Shown here: positions 1-6,876 of the stretch, one piece after another
Position numbering within the stretch: the first letter of the stretch is position 1
Layout: each line of letters begins with the position of its first letter
Origin: an uncultured Eubacteriaceae bacterium
GTDB taxonomy: Bacteria; Bacillota; Clostridia; Eubacteriales; Eubacteriaceae
DNA: 19,797 nucleotides
Assembly (NCBI GenBank): GCA_947625175.1
Contig: CANQNI010000003.1
Span: 1 to 19,797 of the forward strand
Direction of reading: 5' to 3'
Translations under genes and position numbers: made by a program
The notes under the pieces: generated by a model
Databases searched by the model: none
What the model saw: only the letters and a program-made list of their open reading frames with translations
Told to the model about the DNA's origin: nothing

Positions 1-84
1 GTTAAGTGCTGGGAGCATGTCACTATGCTTGATAAACTTTTTAAAATATTAGATAATTTAATTGAAAATATACAGAGGTTTTAA
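1..84 (+). CDS. C-terminal end of an unidentified protein (5' partial)
   Basis: Frame 1 is open from the first base to TAA at 82-84, while the other two forward frames stop early. The visible 27 residues begin VKCWEHVTMLDK and continue as a hydrophobic, helix-like tail. The stop sits just before the ATG of the next gene at 86, whose Shine-Dalgarno lies inside this frame, an arrangement typical of operon neighbours. I do not recognise the family from so short a tail. Confidence 0.5.
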   Translation, partial: VKCWEHVTMLDKLFKILDNLIENIQRF

Positions 85-85
85 T

Positions 86-337
86 ATGGCACGAGAACCG
101 AAAGAAAAAAAAGGTATATCTCTTAAAACAAAACTTATTATAGCTGTTATTGGAGCAATTTTTTTAATAGCTCTTGGTTTCTATCTCGGGATGAGAATGC
201 AGCGAGCTTATAACAGATTTATCTTTAATACTAGTCAAAATATGATTGGTTTTTCATTCTGGGCTGTTATTATTTTAGCTGTACTATTAATCTTATTTAT
301 TTTATATTTAGTATATAAAATTAGACATCGCAAATAA
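86..337 (+). CDS. small two-helix membrane protein, unknown function
   Basis: A protein of 83 residues. The ATG at 86 is chosen over an in-frame TTG at 62 because AGAGG at 74-78 lies 7 bases before the ATG and nothing resembling a ribosome site precedes the TTG. A short basic N-terminus (residues 1-14, rich in Lys and Glu) is followed by a membrane helix at about 15-36, a 20-residue polar loop with Arg and Tyr, a second helix at about 56-77, and a basic tail ending KIRHRK. The positive-inside rule puts both ends in the cytoplasm. It is probably cotranscribed with the gene that ends at 84, and a strong terminator follows at 359-385. It has no catalytic motif and I do not recognise the family. 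Confidence 0.75.
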   Translation: MAREPKEKKGISLKTKLIIAVIGAIFLIALGFYLGMRMQRAYNRFIFNTSQNMIGFSFWAVIILAVLLILFILYLVYKIRHRK

Positions 338-358
338 TTATCATTTTAACAAAATTTT

Positions 359-385
359 AAAGACGGGTTACTCCCGTCTTTTTTT
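359..385 (+). terminator. rho-independent terminator
   Basis: A perfect 9-bp stem (AAAGACGGG with CCCGTCTTT) around the loop TTACT, running into seven T's. It ends the transcript carrying the small membrane protein gene. Confidence 0.9.
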
Positions 386-420
386 AAATATTTAAAATAT
401 CTTAATAAATTTATTAAATC

Positions 421-449
421 TTAATATTTATAAAGTTTTTGAGTATAAT
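421..449 (+). promoter_or_regulatory. putative sigma-A promoter for the Mrr-like gene
   Basis: TTAATA (421-426, four of six matches to the -35 consensus), a 17-bp spacer, then a perfect TATAAT (444-449). It stands 20 bases before the ATG at 470, just after the terminator of the upstream unit, so the next gene is probably transcribed alone. Confidence 0.5.
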
Positions 450-469
450 TATTATATAGAAAGAAAGAA

Positions 470-1273
470 ATGAAAACATTAAAAATTATACTTAAATTCT
501 TAATTATAGATTTAATATTAGCTATTTTAATTGCTGGAATTAGATTTTTAATTTATACATTAATTACCTTAGGTAAAGTCTTTTGGATAGCTTTAAAACT
601 AACCATTAAATTTACTATTATTAGTATTTATTATTTTTCTAGACTTTTAGCCTGGCCTTTTAAAAATTGTTTCCCTCCCAAGAATCTTGATCAATTATCT
701 GGTTTAGAATTCGAACAATTTTGTTCTAACTGGTTAGCTCTGGAAGGTTATCGTAGTATTATTAAAACACCAAATTCCTCAGATTACGGTGTAGATATAT
801 TAACCATAAAAGATCAGGAAAGAATAGGAATTCAGTGTAAAAGATATTCTGGAAAAGTAGGTGTAGGTGCTATCCAGGAAATTACTGCTGGAATTCAATA
901 TTATGAATGCAACAAAGGAATAGTAATAACTAATTCAAAATTCACCAAAAATGCTATAGAGTTAGCTGAAGCAAATAACATTGAACTAATTGATGGAAAT
1001 TATCTAAAAGATAATCGTTCTTGTAAAACACTTACTCAAAATACTTTTCATATGAAAGTTAGTGTGGTCATTATGTTTTTCTTTAGCCTCTTCTCTATTT
1101 GGTTAACTCTATTTACTCTATTTAAAATTAAAAGTATGCTACCTCTAGCCGTAATGTTACTTGGTATTTGTATCTTAACTTTTATTAACGGATGTATAGA
1201 AGTTAAACTTAGAAATAATAAGGATAAAGAAGAAGATTATATTGATGAAACGGAATTAAGCGAACCTTTTTAA
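470..1273 (+). CDS. membrane-anchored Mrr-like restriction endonuclease domain protein
   Basis: 267 residues. Hydrophobic helices occupy about residues 5-62. A soluble domain at about 72-180 follows, then two more helices at about 195-242 and an acidic tail. The soluble part opens with LSGLEFEQFC and has the PD-(D/E)xK core of the Mrr_cat family: YGVDI (D109) then IQCKRY (Q122, K124). The family cuts DNA, often modified DNA, using these residues with Mg2+. Later parts (GIVITNSKFT, then an Ile/Glu-rich helix and strand) also match the family, with a regulatory or defence role likely but not proven. Two membrane segments on each side would hold the nuclease against the inner face of the membrane. 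The start has only a weak purine-rich site (AGAAAGAAAGAA). It converges on the nuclease gene at 1285 with 11 bases between the stops and no clear terminator. Confidence 0.8.
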   Translation: MKTLKIILKFLIIDLILAILIAGIRFLIYTLITLGKVFWIALKLTIKFTIISIYYFSRLLAWPFKNCFPPKNLDQLSGLEFEQFCSNWLALEGYRSIIKTPNSSDYGVDILTIKDQERIGIQCKRYSGKVGVGAIQEITAGIQYYECNKGIVITNSKFTKNAIELAEANNIELIDGNYLKDNRSCKTLTQNTFHMKVSVVIMFFFSLFSIWLTLFTLFKIKSMLPLAVMLLGICILTFINGCIEVKLRNNKDKEEDYIDETELSEPF

Positions 1274-1284
1274 CTGTCCAGATT

Positions 1285-2187
1285 TTAAGGATTACAATTT
1301 TTACAAGGAACGTAACCTTGATTAAGTAAATTAGTTAGAGAATCTGAGACAGTTTTTTTATTATTTTCACTGATTGAATTAATACTTTCACATTCAGGTA
1401 AATGAATTTTCATTGATCGAGTATTTAATACATATTCTTTAACTTCATTAACTTGTGTTAATTCTGATTGAGCTTGATCTGAATTAGGATCGATTTGACT
1501 AGAACCATCTACATAATTAATAATCACACCAGGTTGGATATTAAAGCAAAAAACATTATAATTTATTCCTTCCCCATCATCTTCAACTGAATAAGCTTCC
1601 ATTTGAACTCCATCAGCAATTAAATTATTAGCTCTAAACTTCGGAGTAACTCGGTACATCACATGATTTCCAGTTTGATAAATATATTCTCTAACCTTAT
1701 TTTCATAAGGTTTCATTAATTCATTATTAAAGTATCTAGTTCCAGTCATTAAATTCTCTTTATTGTCGTTTTCTGCAGATAATGAATAGGCAATTAAATG
1801 CGATCTGTTATATAGTTTTTCTCCGTCAATAAAATCATAAGATTTTTGTTGCCATCCGCTTGGATATATATCATTTATCGTTTCTCTTTCTTTTGTAGGA
1901 AGTGTATCTAAACCTAAACAGGAAGTCGCAACTCCTACTCTACCTAAAGAATCTAAATCAGAATAGTTTTCAAAACTGTTTGAAGTTATTTCATCAGAAT
2001 TAAATTGTGCTTTGTTTTGATTAATCTCTATTACAGGAATTCCCTGATAGTCTGGAATATCAGAAGAATAAATAACTTTAAGTTGCTTATCGTTTAAAAC
2101 ATTCTGGCTTGATTCTTCCGTTAAAGCACAACCTGAATTAATCAATAAACAAATAATTAAACTAAGTAAAACTAAATTCTTTCTCAT
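1285..2187 (-). CDS. lipoprotein DNA/RNA non-specific endonuclease with C-terminal Ada-like zinc domain
   Basis: 300 residues from ATG at 2187. A TTG six codons upstream would place terminator bases in the protein and is less likely. Residues 1-20 are a lipoprotein signal (basic MRKN, hydrophobic core, then SGC, Cys20 as lipid site; Asn at -3 is unusual). The nuclease domain at about 75-215 belongs to the bba-Me-finger family (EndA/NucA type): NRSHLIAYSL holds the catalytic His130, and NKENLMTGTRYFN is the usual metal-binding Asn helix. The C-terminus (about 250-300) resembles the Ada-type metal-binding domain, with C266 and CKNC (C296, C299) as likely zinc ligands. Probable roles are breakdown of external nucleic acid for nutrients or DNA processing during uptake. 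No Shine-Dalgarno precedes the ATG; instead the upstream gene's terminator hairpin ends just before it. Confidence 0.85.
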   Translation of the reverse strand: MRKNLVLLSLIICLLINSGCALTEESSQNVLNDKQLKVIYSSDIPDYQGIPVIEINQNKAQFNSDEITSNSFENYSDLDSLGRVGVATSCLGLDTLPTKERETINDIYPSGWQQKSYDFIDGEKLYNRSHLIAYSLSAENDNKENLMTGTRYFNNELMKPYENKVREYIYQTGNHVMYRVTPKFRANNLIADGVQMEAYSVEDDGEGINYNVFCFNIQPGVIINYVDGSSQIDPNSDQAQSELTQVNEVKEYVLNTRSMKIHLPECESINSISENNKKTVSDSLTNLLNQGYVPCKNCNP

Positions 2188-2190
2188 AAC

Positions 2191-2216
2191 AAAAAAAGGC
2201 CCCAATTGAGGCTTTT
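2191..2216 (-). terminator. terminator of the ligase gene, directly before the nuclease start
   Basis: On the minus strand AAAAGCCTC, loop AATT, GGGGCC and seven T's form a stem with one bulge and one G-U pair. The T run ends 3 bases before the nuclease ATG, so expression of the nuclease from upstream transcription would need read-through. Confidence 0.65.
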
Positions 2217-2220
2217 AATT

Positions 2221-3603
2221 TTAAACTAATTTGGCATAATCCTTAATTATTTCTTCTAAAGAATCATGATTCTGTTTAAATTCATCAACTTTTCGACCAG
2301 GAGATTTTAATTTTTGGGCTCTTTCAAAGAGTGGTTCAATGAATTTTTCTTCTCCATATCCTCTTTCAATTAAACCCTGTTTTGATAAATTAAGAACCTT
2401 TAAAACTAAATTCTTTAATTGTTTCTGATCAACAAAACTTGGCCAATCTTTTTTAACAAATTGCCTTCTTAGTTCTCCCGCATTATAACCATGATGATAA
2501 ATAGTATTATCATTTTCTAATATTTCAAGTAGTTCATCTCTTTTTTTAGCTAAACCAACATGAAAAGCCGCTACAGACATAGCTTCAGAAAATGGTTGAT
2601 TACAGCAACTTCTAAACTCGATGGTTCCTCTAAAAGTTAGATCTTCATATTTATAAGTTCTTAAATATTTAATATCTTCAATTTCAGGTTTAAATTTAAT
2701 TTTTTTAAATTCACCATCTTCATAATATTCACCTTCTACTTCATTCATATTCAAGTAATCTGCTATAGGAATTGGTTTAAAGTGAATATAACGACCATTT
2801 CGAGAAACATTAAATAGACTAGTTGTAGTTAAATACTCTAAAAGATCATCGATTGTTTCTAAATCCGTTTCAAAAAACCCAATATTATGTGGATTTAATC
2901 CAACTGGTCCATTTTCCCAAAAGATATCTCTGGTTCCTAAAAAGTCAGGTTCTTCTTCCATTAAAGAGTTAGAAAAAAGAATAGCTTTAATTGGTTCAAC
3001 TAATGAAAATGCTTTTATAGTTTTAATTATATTATCTTTTTCTACATCTAATTGAACCTGAGAAGCACTTGCATAGGTTCCATATCCATTATAATTATGC
3101 TGATAAATATGATCAGCCCAGTCTTTAGCACTAGAAATATAACGACCTAAAATCCTATATCGTTCAGCTGGAATATAATCAGGAATATTAATATTATAAT
3201 TAGGATTAATTCCAAATCCAGTTAAAGTATGATTTCTCTTGCTTAATTTTTCATTTAAAAAACCAATATATTTTTTAAAACGTTTATCAATTTCGTTTAT
3301 ATCTTCTTCTCGTCCTAAGGCAATTTCAAGATTATTGTAGGAACAATCAAAAGATAAGTTATCTTCGTTGTCAGCTAGAGTAGCAGAATAGCAGATTCCA
3401 TCTTCGTCATAAGCTATAGGATCAAAGCCAAACTCTTCAATAAATTCTTTAAAGACTTCTTGAGAAAATTTTTGGTCTGCTGGTTCAAAATCTAAATTAA
3501 CAATAGGCATTTCAATTTCAACACCCGCATAATGTTTTTCTTTATTTTCAGTTGGCTTTATAAATCTTTCATATAATAAATCTTTTATTTCTTCTCTATC
3601 CAT
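2221..3603 (-). CDS. GCS2-family glutamate-cysteine ligase
   Basis: 460 residues. This family joins the gamma-carboxyl of glutamate to an amine, classically that of cysteine, using ATP, in the cytoplasm. Motifs of the GCS2 type are visible in order: GVEIEMPI (27-34, metal/ATP-binding glutamates E29 and E31), NLEIAL (91-96), ASASQVQLDV (177-186) and the C-terminal IEFRSCCNQP (328-337). The ATG at 3603 has a good Shine-Dalgarno (AGGAG, 5 bases upstream) inside the short gap behind the amidotransferase gene, which makes the two a translationally close pair. No glutathione synthetase is nearby, so the end product may be gamma-glutamylcysteine or another gamma-glutamyl compound. The true acceptor amine cannot be read from the sequence. 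A terminator follows at 2191-2216. Confidence 0.8.
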   Translation of the reverse strand: MDREEIKDLLYERFIKPTENKEKHYAGVEIEMPIVNLDFEPADQKFSQEVFKEFIEEFGFDPIAYDEDGICYSATLADNEDNLSFDCSYNNLEIALGREEDINEIDKRFKKYIGFLNEKLSKRNHTLTGFGINPNYNINIPDYIPAERYRILGRYISSAKDWADHIYQHNYNGYGTYASASQVQLDVEKDNIIKTIKAFSLVEPIKAILFSNSLMEEEPDFLGTRDIFWENGPVGLNPHNIGFFETDLETIDDLLEYLTTTSLFNVSRNGRYIHFKPIPIADYLNMNEVEGEYYEDGEFKKIKFKPEIEDIKYLRTYKYEDLTFRGTIEFRSCCNQPFSEAMSVAAFHVGLAKKRDELLEILENDNTIYHHGYNAGELRRQFVKKDWPSFVDQKQLKNLVLKVLNLSKQGLIERGYGEEKFIEPLFERAQKLKSPGRKVDEFKQNHDSLEEIIKDYAKLV

Positions 3604-3613
3604 ATATCTCCTA

Positions 3614-4405
3614 TTAATTTAAATGAGCATATCTTGCTATGAGTTCTTTTTCAATTTCAGGATCCGGAATATATTCATTACCATGTTCTTCTCCATAATT
3701 AACTAATTTACCATCTTTGTAGCATAAGGTTTTTAGTCTGGGAACATCAGTCCAACTTAGCTTATAATCTGGGATATTAATTTCTCGAGTACAAAAAAGA
3801 ATTCCATCTCCAAGAGAAGTTTGGTGCATTTGACCATAACCATTCGTGTGAATATAAAATTGCTCACCATCATGAATAATCAAATTTAATTTATTATTAT
3901 CTTTTGATAACTCATGAATAATATTGTCGATAATTTCAAATCTTTCCTGGGAATCTAAGGGTCTGTTCTTTTTTTCAATATTTTTATTCATTTCATCTGC
4001 TATTAACATGATAATTCGCTCACTATCAGTATCTCCTTGTTGGGAAGATTCATATTTTTGTATAATTTCATCTTTTAAAACTGTTCCATTATGGATCAAA
4101 ACCCAACGTCTTCCTGAATTATCGAAAATCTCAAATGGATGAGTATTTTCATATTTCATATCCCCTGTCGTAGCATAACGAATATGGGCTATCAAAGCTT
4201 TAGAATCAATCGGATTTTCCAAGAGCTTATGAAGTTTTATACTTTTAATAGCATTTATAGGTTCCTTAGTAATTTCAGGATTATTATTATCTAAAATGAC
4301 CTGACCCCAACCATGAGGATGATATTTTGCTCTTTTATAAAAAGCGTTTAAAACTTGGTTTAATGGTTCAGATGATTTTGCACTATAAGCTAATAATTCA
4401 CACAT
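3614..4405 (-). CDS. class II glutamine amidotransferase (EgtC/YafJ type)
   Basis: 263 residues. The N-terminal nucleophile amidotransferase signature is complete: Cys2 (MCELLAYS) becomes the catalytic N-terminal Cys after removal of Met, HGWG at 31-34, HIRYAT with substrate-binding Arg76, HNG at 105-107 (N106 and G107 form the oxyanion site) and GDTDSE at 124-129. No synthase domain is attached, as in YafJ and EgtC. EgtC cleaves a gamma-glutamyl amide from the ergothioneine intermediate that begins with the product of EgtA, a GCS2-family ligase. The gene directly downstream here is such a ligase, 10 bases away. By inference this enzyme removes a gamma-glutamyl group added by the ligase, although a glutaminase role that supplies ammonia is possible. 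A weak SD (AAGGA) lies about 14 bases before the start. Confidence 0.85.
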   Translation of the reverse strand: MCELLAYSAKSSEPLNQVLNAFYKRAKYHPHGWGQVILDNNNPEITKEPINAIKSIKLHKLLENPIDSKALIAHIRYATTGDMKYENTHPFEIFDNSGRRWVLIHNGTVLKDEIIQKYESSQQGDTDSERIIMLIADEMNKNIEKKNRPLDSQERFEIIDNIIHELSKDNNKLNLIIHDGEQFYIHTNGYGQMHQTSLGDGILFCTREINIPDYKLSWTDVPRLKTLCYKDGKLVNYGEEHGNEYIPDPEIEKELIARYAHLN

Positions 4406-4765
4406 TTCTTTACTCAGATCCTTCTAGATAATAATATTAATTCAATCAAACAATATACAAGTATTATTATATTATTTTTCTTTAAGAATATAACTTAATT
4501 ATCAGATTAATTAAAGGGGAAAATTCTATTAATTGAAAAGATAAGTTGTTTAATTAATGAAAAATATTGAGTTGATGTAAAAATTGAAGAAAAAACAAAT
4601 GAAAGTTTATTTTGTATAACTAAAAATATAAAAAGTTCAAATAAATTACTGTCTGTTTTGTTGTATGTTTTTGTGCTCGAATTTACTCTAATTTACTCGA
4701 TTTTGATCATTTTTTAAATTGAGAAAGTTAGGTATATTCATAGATTTTTATCGAGAAATAAAAAA
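4406..4765 (-). other. AT-rich intergenic region, no gene seen
   Basis: I find no open frame with a ribosome site, no known RNA and no clear terminator of the tRNA unit. Two small structures are visible: a tandem 10-base direct repeat (AATTTACTCT then AATTTACTCG, near 4678-4698), and an inverted pair CTCGAT/ATCGAG near 4695 and 4751, which could fold downstream of the tRNA-Ser(GCT) 3' end. A short T-rich run follows the tRNA CCA end at 4765. Confidence 0.5.
4431..4460 (-). promoter_or_regulatory. possible promoter of the amidotransferase-ligase operon
   Basis: On the minus strand TTGTAT (4460-4455), an 18-bp spacer and TATTAT (4436-4431, five of six matches). The -35 is weak. The start of transcription would fall about 20 bases before the ATG at 4405. 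The region is so AT-rich that chance matches are easy. Confidence 0.3.
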
Positions 4766-4856
4766 TGGCGGAGAAGGAGAGATTTGAACTCTCGCACCGG
4801 ATTAACGGCCTATACCCTTAGCAGGGGCACCTCTTAAGCCACTTGAGTACTTCTCC
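4766..4856 (-). tRNA. tRNA-Ser(GCT)
   Basis: The 5' acceptor strand GGAGAAG pairs with CTTCTCC, followed by discriminator G and an encoded CCA. The anticodon loop is CTGCTAA (anticodon GCT, reading AGC/AGU) in a CCC/GGG stem. A long variable arm (GGCCGTTAATCCGGT region) and the T-arm with GTTCAAATC are typical of class II tRNA-Ser. It is the second tRNA of the pair, about 30 bases after tRNA-Ser(TGA). Confidence 0.95.
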
Positions 4857-4887
4857 GCGCTTAATTATTGTAAAATATAAAAATAAA

Positions 4888-4977
4888 TGGCCGAGAGGGT
4901 GGGATTCGAACCCACGTGGGCTATGAACCCAAACGGTTTTCAAGACCGCCTCGTTATGACCACTTCGATACCTCTCG
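4888..4977 (-). tRNA. tRNA-Ser(TGA)
   Basis: Acceptor strands CGAGAGG and CCTCTCG, discriminator G and an encoded CCA are present. The anticodon loop is CTTGAAAA, anticodon TGA, in a GGT/ACC-type stem. The long variable arm (GGGTTCATAGCCC) and T-loop GTTCGAATC are class II features. The promoter at 4996-5025 drives this gene, and the next tRNA is likely on the same transcript. Both serine tRNAs are therefore processed from one precursor. Confidence 0.95.
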
Positions 4978-4995
4978 ACGTGTGCAACGTTAGAT

Positions 4996-5025
4996 ATTAT
5001 AACATCTCTAATTTGAATTAGTCAA
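4996..5025 (-). promoter_or_regulatory. promoter of the tRNA-Ser pair
   Basis: Minus strand TTGACT (5025-5020), an 18-bp spacer and a perfect TATAAT (5001-4996), about 20 bases before the 5' end of tRNA-Ser(TGA). The -35 lies 8 bases from the ATG of the divergent mutY gene, so the two units share this short region. Confidence 0.8.
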
Positions 5026-5032
5026 TAAAAAA

Positions 5033-6049
5033 ATGAAAAATAAAGACATTATTTTTTTTAATAATCAACTCTTAAACTGGTTTAAAACCAATAAAAGAGA
5101 TCTGATATTTAGAAAAGAAAAAGATCCCTATAGAATTTTAGTTTCAGAAATTATGGCACAACAAACTCAAATCAAAACGATGCTTCCCTATTATAATCGA
5201 TTTATCAAAAAATTTCCTACAATTTATGATTTGGCACAATCAAATTTAGAGGATGTTTTAAATTTGTGGGAAGGACTTGGTTATTATACAAGAGCCCGGA
5301 ATTTATGGAAAACCGCTAATATAATCACTGAGAATAAAAATTTCCCTGAAAAATATGACGATTTAATAAAACTTCCAGGTATTGGACCTTATACAGCAGG
5401 CGCTATTGCCAGCATAGCTTTTAATCAGAAGATACCAGCTTTAGATGGAAATGCTTTAAGAGTTTTTTCAAGATTATACGGAATTACCGAAGATATCTCA
5501 GAAACAGAAACTAAAAGAAAGATAAATGATTTAATTTTAAAACATCTTAATTTAACGGATCAACCTGGAAATTTTAATGAAGCTATCATGGAAATTGGAG
5601 CTTTAGTTTGTTTAAAAACAAATCCCTATTGTAAAGTATGTCCAGTTAAAAAATTTTGTTACGCTTATCTTAAAGATAAAATATCATTTTTTCCAGTCAA
5701 TAAGAAACGTTTAAAAAAAGTAATTGAATCTTATGATGTTTTAATTATGATTTATCAAAATCATCCTCTTTTTACAAAACGTGAAAAATCAGGCTTATTA
5801 TCGGGTCTTTATGGGTTTCCTATGATTCAAAATAATGAACACCCTGGAAGTACAATTAATACTTTAAAAGATAAATATAATTTAAAGCTACTTAATTATA
5901 TTGGAGAATCAAAACATGTATTCACTCACAAAATTTGGAAATCGACTTTATTTAGTGCAGAAACAGATTCTATTCCAGATGATTTTACAATAACCCCAAA
6001 ATCAGTACCAACAGCTTTTAAAAAAATGGTTTTAGAATTAAATAAATAA
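5033..6049 (+). CDS. mutY: A/G-specific adenine glycosylase MutY
   Basis: 338 residues, a normal MutY length. It removes adenine mispaired with 8-oxoguanine, the last safeguard against G-to-T change. Seen in order: EIMAQQTQ with catalytic Glu39, helix-hairpin-helix LPGIGPYTAGAI (114-125), LDGN with catalytic Asp138, and the 4Fe-4S ligands C193, C200, C203 and C209 in the spacing C-x6-C-x2-C-x5-C. The C-terminal third (about 233-338) is the NUDIX-like 8-oxoG-reading domain. At residues 297-299 the usual FSH loop reads FTH, Thr replacing the 8-oxoG-contacting Ser. No good Shine-Dalgarno precedes ATG 5033, and the tRNA promoter occupies the leader, so a short or near-leaderless mRNA is likely. 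No mutM or mutT is nearby. Confidence 0.95.
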   Translation: MKNKDIIFFNNQLLNWFKTNKRDLIFRKEKDPYRILVSEIMAQQTQIKTMLPYYNRFIKKFPTIYDLAQSNLEDVLNLWEGLGYYTRARNLWKTANIITENKNFPEKYDDLIKLPGIGPYTAGAIASIAFNQKIPALDGNALRVFSRLYGITEDISETETKRKINDLILKHLNLTDQPGNFNEAIMEIGALVCLKTNPYCKVCPVKKFCYAYLKDKISFFPVNKKRLKKVIESYDVLIMIYQNHPLFTKREKSGLLSGLYGFPMIQNNEHPGSTINTLKDKYNLKLLNYIGESKHVFTHKIWKSTLFSAETDSIPDDFTITPKSVPTAFKKMVLELNK

Positions 6050-6054
6050 TATCA

Positions 6055-6079
6055 TTTTAACTTTTAATAAAAGTTAAAA
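6055..6079 (+). terminator. AT-rich hairpin after mutY, possible weak terminator
   Basis: A perfect 11-bp inverted repeat (TTTTAACTTTT and AAAAGTTAAAA) with loop AAT begins 5 bases after the mutY stop. It contains a single G-C pair and no T run follows, so termination may be inefficient, but its place suggests an mRNA 3' end. Confidence 0.45.
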
Positions 6080-6501
6080 GAATTATACTAATGATTTAAA
6101 ATATCGACTCTCAGAGAAAAATATTGAATTTTAATACTATATTTTTTTATTTATAAAAAATTGAGCAAATTGATAATTAAATATTTTATGGGTATATATT
6201 TATTGAAAATTGAACAGTACCCAAAAAAAATGCCATTGTTAAATTAACATATTAAGGTATTTTAATAAATTCTCAATTTAATGTTGAAATTTTTGTTTAA
6301 TTTATATATAATATGGGCATAAATAATAATACAATAGAAATGAAATTATTTTAGATCTATTTCAAATAATGTCTTAAATATAAAATTATTTGATTTTAAA
6401 TTTTTTTAAAATAATTTTATTTAATTGTTTAAAAAGAAAAAAAGTGGTTATATATACTATTGGTTCGATTAATTTTAATAATTAACGAAAAAGAGGTATA
6501 T
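6080..6501 (+). other. AT-rich intergenic region and long thioredoxin leader
   Basis: No gene is seen. The region holds nested inverted repeats: AAATTGAG at 6158-6165 with CTCAATTT at 6272-6279, and inside these TGGGTA at 6189-6194 with TACCCA at 6218-6223. A good promoter lies at 6284-6312. The leader from about 6319 to the thioredoxin ATG at 6502 is roughly 180 bases, long for a small gene; I recognise no known riboswitch or T-box in it. Confidence 0.5.
6284..6312 (+). promoter_or_regulatory. sigma-A promoter of the thioredoxin operon
   Basis: TTGAAA (6284-6289), exactly 17 bp, then perfect TATAAT (6307-6312). This is one of the best promoter matches in the window, although local AT richness raises the chance of false matches. 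Confidence 0.65.
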
Positions 6502-6819
6502 ATGACAGTCTTAACCCAAAATGATTTTAATCAAGCTGTATTAGATTCAAACGGAATTACATTCGTTGAATTTTATGCAAGTTGGTGTCCACATTGTCAA
6601 GCATTTGCTCCAGAATATAAAGAAATAGCTTCTGAATTATCAAATGAAGCAAATTTTTATCAAGTGGAAATAGATCAAAGTCGTGGTTTAGCAAATGAAT
6701 TTGGAATTGAAAGTATTCCTACTATTGTTGTATTTGATAATGGTCAAGAAGTTACAAGATTTGTTGGAGCTCAACCATTACCAACTTTCCAAAGAATCAT
6801 TTCTGATTTAACTAATTAA
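6502..6819 (+). CDS. thioredoxin-family protein with DsbA-like CPHC active site
   Basis: 105 residues, a usual thioredoxin length. The start at ATG 6502 is set by AGAGG 7 bases upstream; an in-frame TTG at 6460 has no such site. The fold is clear: strand FVEFYASWC, active site WCPHC at 28-32, and cis-proline at SIPT (Pro73), followed by IVVFDNGQEVTRFVG. Classical thioredoxin carries WCGPC. CPHC is the DsbA dipeptide, which makes the disulfide more oxidising and less reactive as a reductant. No signal peptide or membrane segment is present, so it should act in the cytoplasm. The next gene is 57 bases downstream with no intervening terminator, so both are one operon under the promoter at 6284. 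The partner reductase is not in view. Confidence 0.9.
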   Translation: MTVLTQNDFNQAVLDSNGITFVEFYASWCPHCQAFAPEYKEIASELSNEANFYQVEIDQSRGLANEFGIESIPTIVVFDNGQEVTRFVGAQPLPTFQRIISDLTN

Positions 6820-6876
6820 TTAGCTAACATCTCCTTTTAGGAGTTGTATATTTAAAATTTAATAAGGAGGCCCCAA

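Noticed and set aside
2203..2205. TTG as the start of the nuclease
   Set aside because: It lies inside the terminator stem, has no ribosome site and adds residues before the basic start of the lipoprotein signal; ATG 2187 is preferred.
3924..4142. Plus-strand frame opposite the amidotransferase
   Set aside because: Antisense to the amidotransferase core motifs; no ribosome site.
4600..4765. CRISPR-like or satellite repeat near the tandem AATTTACTC copies
   Set aside because: Only two copies of ten bases in AT-rich DNA; no spacers or further units.
6080..6300. Nested inverted repeats as a mobile element end
   Set aside because: Short arms (6-8 bases) of low complexity, no transposase and no target-site duplication.
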